32,649 nt of DNA, taken from NCBI GenBank assembly GCA_031260045.1, contig JAIRKO010000002.1:1-32649 (forward strand), read 5' to 3'. This DNA comes from Dysgonamonadaceae bacterium (GTDB taxonomy: Bacteria; Bacteroidota; Bacteroidia; Bacteroidales; Azobacteroidaceae). The notes below the pieces were generated by a model that saw nothing but the letters and a program-made list of their open reading frames with translations, had not been told where the DNA came from and made no database searches. The translations under genes and the position numbers were made by a program. How positions within the stretch are numbered: the stretch's first letter is position 1; each line of letters opens with the position of its first letter. Positions 26,185-32,649 of the stretch are shown in pieces.

Positions 26185-26248
26185 GTACGCAAAGGCGCGA
26201 AGACGCAAAGTTTTTTATATTTCTTTGCGCTTTAGTGCCTTTGCGTAC
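26185..26248. repeat. Stop-adjacent type palindrome, copy 5 (best stem)
   Basis: The 26-base arms 26185-26210 (GTACGCAAAGGCGCGAAG…) and 26223-26248 (…GTGCCTTTGCGTAC) are complementary at 22 of 26 positions around a 12-base A/T loop. Unlike the other copies it is not next to an intact plus-strand stop codon; it lies between the remnant's promoter and the znuA promoter. Confidence 0.8.
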
Positions 26249-26303
26249 AAATTTCCGCTTTGATACGCCAGTAAAGACAGCCACAATTAAAAAGTATTTT
26301 TCG

Positions 26304-26311
26304 TACTTTTG
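26304..26311 (+). promoter_or_regulatory. -7 box (TACTTTTG) of the metal-transport operon
   Basis: TACTTTTG matches TAnnTTTG and ends 25 bases before the ATG at 26337. This also supports the internal ATG rather than the far longer open frame. No obvious Zur-type palindrome overlaps it. Confidence 0.5.
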
Positions 26312-26336
26312 CACATCATTATCAAATTACGCAAAC

Positions 26337-27194
26337 ATGAAACCCAAGCTCTTCCCATTCATTATAACCGCTTTATCACTCTTTTCCTGCCTGAAAACGC
26401 CGCAACAGGAAAACCGCATAACGGTTACCATCGAACCGCAACGTTATTTCGCCTCCCAACTGGTCGACACGTTTTTTACCGTCGAAACGATGGTGCCGCC
26501 CGGAACAAGCCCCGAAACTTACGACCCAAGCCCCGTCAAAATGTCCGCTCTGGCGCGTTCGCGGGCTTATTTTTGCATCGGTTCCGTCGGTTTTGAAGAG
26601 GTGTGGATGGACAAACTGAAAGCGAATCATCCGCAGGTGAAATTTTTCGATACCGGCAAGGGCGTTTCGCCGATAGAAACCGACGCTCAAGCCCACGCGG
26701 GACATCGTCACGGGAAAACAGACCCGCACATCTGGAGTTCGCCGTGGGAAGCCTTGACGATTGTGAAAAACATGTACGAGGCGTTGCTGGAAATTGACCC
26801 CAACCATGCGGCGATTTATACGGAAAATTACCGGCAACTGACCGCTCAAATCAACAATACGAACGAAAAAATCACCCGTCTGCTGACCGCCGCCGCCCCG
26901 AAAGCGTTTGTCATTTACCATCCGGCGTTGACTTATTTTGCCCGCGATTACGGGCTGATGCAGTATTGCATTGAAAACGACGGCAAAGAACCGTCGCCCG
27001 AACAGTTGAAAACGCTGGTCGAAACAATGAAAACGCTGTCGATTAAAACCGTTTTTGTGCAGCAGGAATTTGACCGGAAAAACGCGGAAGCCATCGCCCG
27101 CGAAACCGGTTGCCGCTTGGTTGTCATCAACCCGCTTGCCTACGACTGGAACGGGGAAATGATACGCATAGCCCAAGCCTTAGCCGATGAGTAA
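26337..27194 (+). CDS. znuA: Metal ABC transporter substrate-binding lipoprotein (zinc/manganese type)
   Basis: Periplasmic-face metal-binding lipoprotein of cluster A-I, predicted to bind Zn2+ (or Mn2+). I start at 26337, where MKPKLFPFIITALSLFSC gives a lipoprotein signal with Cys18 and a -7 box lies just upstream; the open frame begins 34 codons earlier without signal features. Visible family features are VPPGTSPETYDPSPVKM, IGSVGFEEVWMDKL, a short His-rich loop (HAGHRHG, His120, 123, 125), the ligand-bearing DPHIW with His131, and YHPALTYFARDYGL with another ligand histidine. The end is FVQQEFDRKNAEAIARETG. The His-rich loop favours zinc. The 285 residues are complete. Its last 8 bases overlap the ATPase gene. 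Confidence 0.88.
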   Translation: MKPKLFPFIITALSLFSCLKTPQQENRITVTIEPQRYFASQLVDTFFTVETMVPPGTSPETYDPSPVKMSALARSRAYFCIGSVGFEEVWMDKLKANHPQVKFFDTGKGVSPIETDAQAHAGHRHGKTDPHIWSSPWEALTIVKNMYEALLEIDPNHAAIYTENYRQLTAQINNTNEKITRLLTAAAPKAFVIYHPALTYFARDYGLMQYCIENDGKEPSPEQLKTLVETMKTLSIKTVFVQQEFDRKNAEAIARETGCRLVVINPLAYDWNGEMIRIAQALADE

Positions 27195-27834
27195 AACACT
27201 GGTCGACATACAAAACCTCACAGCCGGATACGGTGAAAACATCGTACTGCGGAATGTTTCCCTAAAAATTTACGGACAGGATTTCTTGGCTGTCGCCGGA
27301 GCTAACGGCGGCGGAAAAACAACGCTCGTGAAAACCATTCTCGGACTGCTCAAACCGCTTGCCGGCGCCGTTATTTTCCCCGACCCGACGCTAAAAAACC
27401 GGACGGGATATATGCCCCAAATCCATTTGATAGACAGGAAATTTCCCATCTGTGCGTCGGAAGTCATCGAATCAGGATTGATGGCAGCCAAAAACCTCTC
27501 GAAATCCGAAAAGAAAGCCAAAATCGCCGCAATCGCACAGGAAATGGACATCGAAAACATTCTCCGCAAGCCTGTCGGCGAACTTTCGGGCGGACAACTG
27601 CAACGGGTTTTGCTGGCGAGAGCCATTGTGAACGACCCCGAACTGCTGATTTTAGACGAGCCGAATTCATATCTTGACAGGCGTTTTGAAACAAATTTTT
27701 ACCGCATCCTGAAAACAATCAACCAAACGACGGCAATCGTGCTGGTTTCCCACAACGTGGAAGCCGTCCTGCCGATGGCAAAACACGTGGCGGTCGTGGA
27801 AGGAACGGTGGAATATAAAACGCAGCCCGTATGA
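27187..27834 (+). CDS. znuC: Metal ABC transporter ATP-binding protein
   Basis: Cytoplasmic ATPase for the metal ABC transporter. Motifs are complete: Walker A GANGGGKTT (38-46), Q-loop Gln78 in GYMPQ, signature LSGGQ (133-137), Walker B LLILDEP (153-159) and H-loop His189 in LVSHN. The 215 residues are rather short but typical for ZnuC/MntB-type proteins. It overlaps the znuA-like gene by 8 bases upstream and the AEC-family gene by 4 bases (ATGA, 27831-27834), so the three genes are translated from one message. No cluster A-I permease is encoded in the window, so its membrane partner must be elsewhere or missing. Confidence 0.9.
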   Translation: MSKTLVDIQNLTAGYGENIVLRNVSLKIYGQDFLAVAGANGGGKTTLVKTILGLLKPLAGAVIFPDPTLKNRTGYMPQIHLIDRKFPICASEVIESGLMAAKNLSKSEKKAKIAAIAQEMDIENILRKPVGELSGGQLQRVLLARAIVNDPELLILDEPNSYLDRRFETNFYRILKTINQTTAIVLVSHNVEAVLPMAKHVAVVEGTVEYKTQPV

Positions 27835-28778
27835 CGAATTTCGCATTTTCATTCAACGTAGTCGCGCCGCTTTTTGTGTTGATGGCAACCGGTTATGCCG
27901 TCCGGCAGTTCCGGTTCGTTTCCGGCGATTTTTTGACGCAACTGAACCGTTTCGTTTTCAAATTCCTCCTGCCCCTGATGGTTTTTCAGGAAATCCGGCT
28001 GTCTTACGGGGGCGATTTTTCCAACCTCAAACTGATTGGCGCTTCCCTCGCGGGCGTAACGGCAATCATTCTCGTTTCCGTCGCGATTGTCCGGCTCACC
28101 GTCGACAGGAAAGGGCAGCGCGGTAGCATGATACAGGGCATCTACAGGAGTAATTTCCTGATTTACGGGCTGCCCGTTGCAACCGGCATGTATGGTAGCG
28201 AAGCCGCTACGCCGATTACCATGCTGATGGGCATCATGATACCTTTTTATAATGTCGCTGCCGTCGTCATTTTATCGCTGCATTCCGAAACGGACAGCCG
28301 CCGCCCCACCCTCCGGACGCTGTTGAAAGGAATCGCGACCAACCCGCTGTTTCTCGGCAGCGTGCTGGGGGTGTTGAGCGGCGCGGTTCATTTGGAATTT
28401 CCTCGCTGGGTGGAACTTCCGGCGGGGCAGTTGGCGGCGACGGCATCGCCCCTCGCCCTGTTTGTGATGGGCGGCGAATTCAGGTTCGGGCGCATGGGCG
28501 ACAACATTCGCAAAGTGATTGCCGCCACGCTTTGCCGCCTGATAATCATTCCGGCGGTCGTTTTATTTATTTGTATCCGAATGGGTTTCAGGGATGTGGA
28601 ACTCAGCGTACTAATTGCCCTTTTTGCTACGCCGACGGCGCTTGCAAGTTACATCATGGCTGGAAACATGGGGAACGACGGGGAACTTTCGGGGCAAATC
28701 GTGGTGTCGACGACCCTGTTTTCTTGCCTGACTATTTTTCTTATTGTGTTTTTTATGCGCGGATGGGGGTATTTGTGA
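27831..28778 (+). CDS. AEC-family (auxin efflux carrier-like) transporter
   Basis: Integral membrane carrier of the AEC family (Pfam Mem_trans, PF03547). Bacterial members export or exchange organic acids such as malate. About ten hydrophobic segments in two five-helix halves can be traced, with the family's FKFLLPLMVFQEI in the first half, GIYRSNFLIYGLPVATGMYG, and TNPLFLGSVLGVLSG plus the late FATPTALASYIMA in the second. The 315 residues are complete. It has none of the features of an ABC permease such as ZnuB. It is joined to the ATPase gene by an ATGA overlap, so co-expression is almost certain, but a functional link with metal uptake is unproven. Confidence 0.88.
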   Translation: MTNFAFSFNVVAPLFVLMATGYAVRQFRFVSGDFLTQLNRFVFKFLLPLMVFQEIRLSYGGDFSNLKLIGASLAGVTAIILVSVAIVRLTVDRKGQRGSMIQGIYRSNFLIYGLPVATGMYGSEAATPITMLMGIMIPFYNVAAVVILSLHSETDSRRPTLRTLLKGIATNPLFLGSVLGVLSGAVHLEFPRWVELPAGQLAATASPLALFVMGGEFRFGRMGDNIRKVIAATLCRLIIIPAVVLFICIRMGFRDVELSVLIALFATPTALASYIMAGNMGNDGELSGQIVVSTTLFSCLTIFLIVFFMRGWGYL

Positions 28779-28797
28779 TAAATGGTTAATAAGCCCG

Positions 28798-29646
28798 TTA
28801 TTGCGGGCGCAAAGAAGTGGCGAAGTCAATAAACCCCTCAAATACAAGTTGCTCCGGTTCACGCGGATTGCCGCAAAGCGCTTTCATATTGGGTTGAAAA
28901 TCCTCCAATTCTGCAATCCTGCCGTTTCTCTTTTCAATAAATTCCATGACCCGCCCTTTGTACTGCAAATAATCATTAATGGTAGAAAATACGGGCGGAT
29001 GGGTGAAATCGTCAAAAGGGAAGTAAAATTTGATTTTCCCATGTCCATCCACCAAGTCCTGCAATAAAAAGAAATCAACGTAACCCATGAAATCGTCGAA
29101 TAAATCAAAAAAAGTTTTGTACCGCAACAGGGTTTTGTACAGCGGACTTGCTTGTCCGGCATATAATCGGCGAATACACTCCAAAGTCAAGTCAAATCGG
29201 TCGTCAATAAAATAGTTGCATCCCCGCTCCTGATTGATGGTATTTGTGTTGTCGATTCTATTACGCGGAAAAATCGTATATGCCCCGACGGTACAACAGG
29301 CGCCGTAAAGTTCATCAACCTCGCTTGGGATTTGCCGTATGATCATCTGTTTGCGTTTGTGGTTTCTATACGAATGCGTGATTACGTCGCTACTGAGAAA
29401 AAATTCGCCGAGTTCCGATTTGTGATATAAATAGCCCCCGCCTCTTTTGCCCGACAATTGAAACATCTTACCGTTCGGCAGGGTCTTACTCCAGAGTATT
29501 TTATGATATTGTCGCAAGGTGGGACTCGCTTTGTCGATGTCTTTGCCATTTGATTCCGTGCGAAAATCGAATTTTGTATCAATGAGGGGGCGTTTAATAA
29601 ACTGTGGCGGCGGGCATTCTTCTTGTTCGGCTTGTGCTATTTCCAT
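28798..29646 (-). CDS. DUF6994-like protein of unknown function
   Basis: A 282-residue soluble protein without signal peptide or membrane segment. Characteristic stretches are SPTLRQYHKILWSKTLPNGK, YLYHKSELGEFFLSSD, VGAYTIFPRNRID, DRFDLTLECIRRLY, FFDLFDDFMGYVDFFLLQD and KIKFYFPFDDF. I associate these with the family called DUF6994 in Bacteria; the recollection is moderate. No catalytic motif is known to me. It converges with the AEC gene, 19 bases apart. Its last codons (…FATSLRPQ, stop) lie inside a copy of the dispersed repeat seen at 21470-21500, so the original C-terminus may have been replaced. A 25-codon fragment of a related gene sits at 31687-31761. A T-rich region upstream may hold its promoter, but no exact -7 box is visible. 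Confidence 0.7.
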   Translation of the reverse strand: MEIAQAEQEECPPPQFIKRPLIDTKFDFRTESNGKDIDKASPTLRQYHKILWSKTLPNGKMFQLSGKRGGGYLYHKSELGEFFLSSDVITHSYRNHKRKQMIIRQIPSEVDELYGACCTVGAYTIFPRNRIDNTNTINQERGCNYFIDDRFDLTLECIRRLYAGQASPLYKTLLRYKTFFDLFDDFMGYVDFFLLQDLVDGHGKIKFYFPFDDFTHPPVFSTINDYLQYKGRVMEFIEKRNGRIAELEDFQPNMKALCGNPREPEQLVFEGFIDFATSLRPQ

Positions 29647-29827
29647 AAAATATCACGGTTCAAGATAACTTTAACGGCTTATTTCTAAAATTTATGAGCA
29701 AAAATAAGTATAAATTTATGATTTTTCAAATTGTACCTAAATTCGCACGCTTTGATATGGAAATAAAAGTTGTGTTTATGCACTTCGTTTTTACGGCGTG
29801 TCCAATATTGCGTTATTGCTCTTTTTT

Positions 29828-30248
29828 TCAAAAACTCCATTTTAACCTTGCAAATGCGGCGTAGGTGTTGCCCATACTTGCGTATTCGGAGCCGGTTGTG
29901 CTGAGCAGCAGTTGCGATCCGATAAGCAAATCAAGGTTGTCTTTGAGCGATATGGTAAAATTGGGGCTGATATACGCCGACAAATCGGCGGGATTGAACA
30001 TTGTTGCAAAACTTACGCTAACAATGGGGCTAATCGGATATGATATGTTTGCAAGGTTTCAAACATTCCAAAAGAGAGTTTTTTCGCGCTTAAATCGTTT
30101 TGCAAAGCGAGTAAGTTCATAGCCTCGCTGTTTTTTATTTTTCCCGAAGAGTTGAACAGAAACGCGCCGTGCATATAGAGCGTTCGACGTAGCCAATTAA
30201 ATAATTGACATTGTTGAATGAACCCGAATTGACCTTCCCATTAACTTG
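29828..30248 (-). pseudogene. Frameshifted C-terminal remnant of an outer-membrane beta-barrel protein
   Basis: The minus strand carries about 140 conserved-looking codons split over three frames: VNSGSFNNVNYLIGYVER (30248 to about 30190), TLYMHGAFLFNSSGK…DLSAKKLSFGMFET (to about 30059), then ANISYPISPIVSVSFATMFN… ending YAAFARLKWSF and a stop at 29828. Both junctions need single-base shifts. Alternating strands and the terminal aromatic Phe are those of an outer-membrane barrel. No start, signal peptide or promoter remains. The exact family is not recognised. Together with AT-rich DNA on each side it accounts for the 750-base gap between the DUF6994-like gene and the next gene. Confidence 0.65.
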
Positions 30249-30287
30249 TTAATTTATCAACTCACCAACCCATATCAAAAAAATGAC

Positions 30288-30295
30288 TACTTTTG
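30288..30295 (+). promoter_or_regulatory. -7 box (TACTTTTG) for the 80-residue gene and glycosyltransferase
   Basis: TACTTTTG fits TAnnTTTG and is the same box as at 26304. The leader to the ATG at 30397 would be about 95 bases of AT-rich DNA. No -33 element is clear. Confidence 0.45.
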
Positions 30296-30396
30296 TATCG
30301 GGAATAATTGAATTTCGAGTTCGGATGTTCGCTAAATTATACCGGATTTTTAAATGTTACAATTATTATTAGACATAGTAAACTAAAATATAAATA

Positions 30397-30639
30397 ATGG
30401 AACACACAATTTTATTAAGAAATTTTAAAATCGAAAAGCGGAATGGTAAATATCTATATAGCGTGCAGATATTTGAACAAGGAATATATTCATTTTTATC
30501 GGATGGTAAAATGAATGAAAAAATTGAAAAAGCCAAAGCCGCAGACGATGAAGAACGCTATTGGGAATCAATAGAAATTGCCTGTAAAAAGATATTAACT
30601 CACAACAATTTCTTTTTTGATGAAATAGAAATTATTTAA
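30397..30639 (+). CDS. Small acidic/basic hypothetical protein, 80 residues
   Basis: Not recognised. The 80 residues contain no signal peptide, membrane segment or cysteine pair (one Cys). The first half looks like beta strands (TILLRNFKIEKRNGKYLYSV), the second is charged and helical (MNEKIEKAKAADDEERYWES). The ATG has a -7 box about 100 bases upstream and the next gene starts 11 bases after its stop, which suggests an operon with the glycosyltransferase. Base composition is AT-rich like its partner and unlike the housekeeping genes, so the pair may have been acquired. Codon use and the tight spacing make me think it is a real gene. Confidence 0.6.
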   Translation: MEHTILLRNFKIEKRNGKYLYSVQIFEQGIYSFLSDGKMNEKIEKAKAADDEERYWESIEIACKKILTHNNFFFDEIEII

Positions 30640-30650
30640 CTCCTGAAAAA

Positions 30651-31640
30651 ATGTTTTATTCCGTTATTATTCCTGTATATAACCGTCCCGACGAATTGGA
30701 CGAATTGCTCGAAAGTCTTACTTGTCAGACTTATACAAACTTTGAAATTATCGTTGTGGATGACGGTTCATCGATGCCTTGCAAAAACATTATTGAAAAA
30801 TACGGGAAACAATTACCCGTTCATTATTTTTATATATCCAATTCCGGTCCGGGACAGGCAAGGAATTATGCCGCGAAAGAAAGTAAGGGCGAGTATCTTA
30901 TTTTTTTGGATTCGGATTGTATTGTTCCACCCCAGTATTTGGCAAGTATAGAGCAAGAAATTATTGCGAATAAGGTTGATTTTTTCGGCGGTCCTGATAA
31001 AGCTCATTTTTCGTTTTCAAATATTCAAAAAGCAATCAATTGCAGCATGACGTCTATGCTTACAACCGGAGGAATAAGAGGCGGCAATAAAAGTATTGAC
31101 CTTTTCTATCCCCGCAGTTTTAATATGGGGATACGTAAAACGATATTTGAACATGTCGGCGGTTTTTCCGAAATGCGTTTCGGCGAAGACATTGATTTTA
31201 GTATTCGTGTGATAAACAGCGGTTATAGAAGCCACCTGTTTACAAACTCGTGGGTTTTCCACAAAAGGCGTACTGATTTGAAGAAATTCTTTAAACAAAT
31301 TTTTAATTCGGGAATGGCAAGAATAAATTTGTATAAAAGGCATCCTAAATCATTGAAAACAGTGCATTTTTTCCCTGCCTTATTTACTCTATACACTTTG
31401 ATTTCCCCCTTTTTATCATTTTCGTGCTGGTTTGTTTGTATTCCGTTTTGTTTGTATTCCGCATTGATCTTCGTTAGCGCCACCATAAAAACGAAGTCAA
31501 TCAGAGTAGGTTTGTTATCGATAATTGCTTCTTTTATTCAATTGTTTGCATACGGTTCGGGCTTTCTATACGCATCCGTAAAAAATCTTATGCTGAAACA
31601 CAATAAAAATTCGGCTTTTGATACAACATTTTATGAATAG
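30651..31640 (+). CDS. Family 2 glycosyltransferase with C-terminal membrane segments
   Basis: Predicted to transfer a sugar from a nucleotide sugar to a lipid-linked or surface glycan at the inner membrane. The GT-A fold begins at once (MFYSVIIPVYNRPDELDELL), with VVDDGS at 36-40, the metal-binding DSD at 87-89 (LIFLDSDC), NMGIRKTIFEHVGGF and the probable catalytic GED at 178-180 (FGEDIDFSIR). Two hydrophobic stretches at about 241-279 and 286-310 tether the C-terminus. The 329 residues are full length. It is AT-rich and is coupled to the 80-residue gene. No other polysaccharide-biosynthesis genes are present, so its acceptor is unknown; it may be a leftover of a larger locus. Confidence 0.85.
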   Translation: MFYSVIIPVYNRPDELDELLESLTCQTYTNFEIIVVDDGSSMPCKNIIEKYGKQLPVHYFYISNSGPGQARNYAAKESKGEYLIFLDSDCIVPPQYLASIEQEIIANKVDFFGGPDKAHFSFSNIQKAINCSMTSMLTTGGIRGGNKSIDLFYPRSFNMGIRKTIFEHVGGFSEMRFGEDIDFSIRVINSGYRSHLFTNSWVFHKRRTDLKKFFKQIFNSGMARINLYKRHPKSLKTVHFFPALFTLYTLISPFLSFSCWFVCIPFCLYSALIFVSATIKTKSIRVGLLSIIASFIQLFAYGSGFLYASVKNLMLKHNKNSAFDTTFYE

Positions 31641-31686
31641 CACCAATAGCCGAGTTCCATCAACGGAGGTCGCAAAGCGTCTTCGC

Positions 31687-31761
31687 TCAGACAGGAAATT
31701 TTGCAATCCTGTTATTTCTCTTTTCTATAAATTCCATTGCCTTTTCTTTGTACAGCAAAAA
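31687..31761 (-). pseudogene. 25-codon fragment of a second DUF6994-like gene
   Basis: On the minus strand FLLYKEKAMEFIEKRNNRI… is open to a stop at 31687. It matches the C-terminal LQYKGRVMEFIEKRNGRIA region of the intact gene at 28798-29646 at about 14 of 19 positions. The similarity is visible in the DNA too. Nothing of the upstream part remains, because a terminator hairpin starts at 31757. It is a remnant of a duplicate or of an older copy. Confidence 0.6.
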
Positions 31762-31794
31762 TCCCGCCTGCTAAAAAAACAGGCGGGATTTTTT
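31757..31794. terminator. Strong bidirectional rho-independent terminator
   Basis: AAAAATCCCGCCTG, a 9-base loop, then CAGGCGGGATTTTT gives a perfect 14-pair stem with a GC core and T tracts on both strands. It can end the glycosyltransferase transcript on the plus strand and the HNH/microprotein (possibly dnaK) transcript on the minus strand, 17 bases after the microprotein stop. Confidence 0.9.
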
Positions 31795-31810
31795 GAAAAG
31801 CAAGTGAGGT

Positions 31811-31957
31811 TCATTTTCTTTTTCCACTTTGATTGGGGTTCATTTGGGCGCCCCTGTTTCCATGAACCTGAGCATTCTGCCTATTTGTTCCACTCATTCC
31901 TTTGTTGGCATTCCCCTGATTTGCCTGATTTTGCTGGGGTGCAATTTTTTGTTTCAT
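31811..31957 (-). CDS. 48-residue Gln/Asn/Gly-rich microprotein coupled to the HNH gene
   Basis: The ATG at 31957 overlaps the TGA of the HNH gene in an ATGA arrangement. The product starts MKQKIAPQQNQANQGNANKG and ends …HGNRGAQMNPNQSGKRK. It is strongly enriched in Gln, Asn, Gly and basic residues, with no hydrophobic core, so it is probably disordered or nucleic-acid-binding. A strong terminator follows 17 bases after its stop. Start-stop overlap and terminator placement argue that it is translated. I do not know a family for it; function is unknown, and a partner role for the HNH protein is inference. Confidence 0.6.
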   Translation of the reverse strand: MKQKIAPQQNQANQGNANKGMSGTNRQNAQVHGNRGAQMNPNQSGKRK

Positions 31958-32306
31958 TGATTTATTGATTTTAAATGCGAATTATCCCGATAAGTCCAAT
32001 CTTTCTCTTCTCTTACGTATTTCTCCCCCTCCGAAGAAACGATAGTTTTGAATTTAGGAAAATCATCAGCCTTTTTTCTGTTATTTTCCCATTGCAGTGG
32101 TTGAAGGTTTTCTATGTGATCTGTACCCCCAAGTGCCACAGGAAATATGTGGTCTATCTCCCAACCATAATTTTCTTCCGTGCCATGCTTTTCTCTTTGT
32201 ATTCGAGCTCCAGCCATATCTTGACGATATTTGTTTTCGTCTTGTCCTTCAATTTTTTTTGCTTTTGCCAAACTTCGCTAATTTTAGATTCTGTAAAATT
32301 TGCCAT
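31954..32306 (-). CDS. Small HNH endonuclease, apparently frameshifted near its N-terminus
   Basis: The HNH core is WEIDHIFPVALGGTDHIENL, then PLQWENNRKKADD, giving the His-Asp/Asn-His(Asn) metal-finger layout. The uninterrupted frame runs from 32271 to 31954 and has only a TTG to start it. In another frame an ATG at 32306 opens MANFTESKISEVWQK, which fits the start of this HNH family. The two frames meet at A runs (A4 32263-32266, A8 32253-32260 on the coding strand). One extra A would restore a continuous protein of about 117 residues (…VWQKAKKIEGQDENKYRQD…). It may be a sequencing slip, a true frameshift or slippage-controlled. It lies 28 bases after the dnaK stop on the same strand and is coupled to the microprotein by ATGA. 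The target is unknown. Confidence 0.75.
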
Positions 32307-32334
32307 AATTTTTTGAATTTATAAATTATTAATT

Positions 32335-32649
32335 TTACTTCACCTCCTCAAAATCCACATCTGTCACCCCGCCGTCATTTCCGCCGCCGGAGTTTCCCTG
32401 ATTTGGATTCGGATTGCCGGGCGCGCCTCCTGCATTGGCTTGCGCCTGCGCATTGTACAAATCCTGACTTGCCGCCTGAAATGCCGCATTGACTTCTGCC
32501 ATTGCAGCGTCTACGCCTGCTATATCCTGCGCTTTGTGCGTTTCTTTCAACCGGTTAAGAGCGGCTTCAATCGTACCGCGTTTGTCGGCAGGAAGTTTGT
32601 CGCCGATTTCCTTGAGTTGTTTTTCCGTTTGGAAAATCACGCTATCGGC
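32335..32649 (-). CDS. dnaK: Chaperone DnaK, C-terminal part (cut by window edge)
   Basis: The frame is open to the right edge of the window, giving the last 104 residues. The visible part is the alpha-helical lid ([20 protein letters not shown], then …[35 protein letters not shown]) and the Gly/Asn/Pro-rich tail ending DVDFEEVK, a typical DnaK C-terminus. DnaK is the Hsp70 chaperone working with DnaJ and GrpE. Its start and ATPase domain lie outside the window. The HNH gene follows 28 bases downstream without a visible terminator, so read-through of the heat-shock message into it is likely. Confidence 0.95.
   Translation of the reverse strand, partial: ADSVIFQTEKQLKEIGDKLPADKRGTIEAALNRLKETHKAQDIAGVDAAMAEVNAAFQAASQDLYNAQAQANAGGAPGNPNPNQGNSGGGNDGGVTDVDFEEVK

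Noticed and set aside
26376-27176. 266-codon open frame on the minus strand
   Set aside because: Antisense to the metal-binding lipoprotein gene; composition is that of a shadow frame.
27831-28778. Calling this gene the ZnuB permease because of its place
   Set aside because: The helices and conserved motifs are those of the AEC carrier family, not of an ABC permease.

Overview
The window looks like a chromosomal segment of a Bacteroidota bacterium, most likely of the order Bacteroidales. The grounds are a SusC/SusD polysaccharide utilisation locus (PUL), lipoproteins with acidic residues after the lipobox cysteine, a PorT-like type IX secretion (T9SS) protein and a T9SS C-terminal sorting domain, a Bacteroides-type serine palmitoyltransferase, and several TAnnTTTG (-7) promoter boxes. 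No rRNA, tRNA, CRISPR array, prophage or complete insertion sequence was seen. Species cannot be assigned.

Layout. 1-1569 is the 3' part of a secreted protein of cadherin-like beta-sandwich repeats. 1826-9096 is mostly housekeeping: serine palmitoyltransferase, DNA polymerase III gamma/tau (convergent, stop codons overlapping), signal peptide peptidase SppA and an S9 prolyl-oligopeptidase-type enzyme. 9211-11398 (minus) holds PorT and a T9SS cargo-like protein, separated by about 520 bases of structured repeats. 11456-21155 (minus) is a compact PUL transcribed susC, susD, surface lipoprotein, GH128-CBM6 lipoprotein, GH3. It is predicted to act on beta-1,3-glucan: the surface lipoproteins and GH128 cut and bind the polymer, SusCD imports oligosaccharides, and GH3 finishes them to glucose. 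No regulator lies beside it. 21824-24464 carries a CNNM/CBS/CorC membrane protein and murF. 24656-25870 is an alpha/beta-hydrolase lipoprotein. 26337-28778 is a tightly overlapping operon of a zinc/manganese-type binding lipoprotein, its ABC ATPase and, where a permease is expected, an AEC-family carrier.

28798-31810 looks like an accessory or decaying area: a DUF6994-like gene, a frameshifted outer-membrane barrel remnant, an unknown 80-residue protein, an AT-rich glycosyltransferase, and a 25-codon fragment of a second DUF6994-like gene ending in a strong terminator. The right edge (minus) has the dnaK 3' end followed by a small HNH nuclease with an apparent one-base frameshift and a translationally coupled 48-residue Gln/Asn-rich microprotein.

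The most unusual aspect is the intergenic DNA. At least two families of dispersed palindromes occur: one starts 2-12 bases after stop codons (GTACGCTAAGGCGCAAAG...), the other is a BIME-like family built of about 35-base half units in both arrangements (…GCAATGACG / CGTCATTGC…). There is also a 134-base nested inverted repeat at 10147-10280 with signs that the RNA is read from the minus strand.
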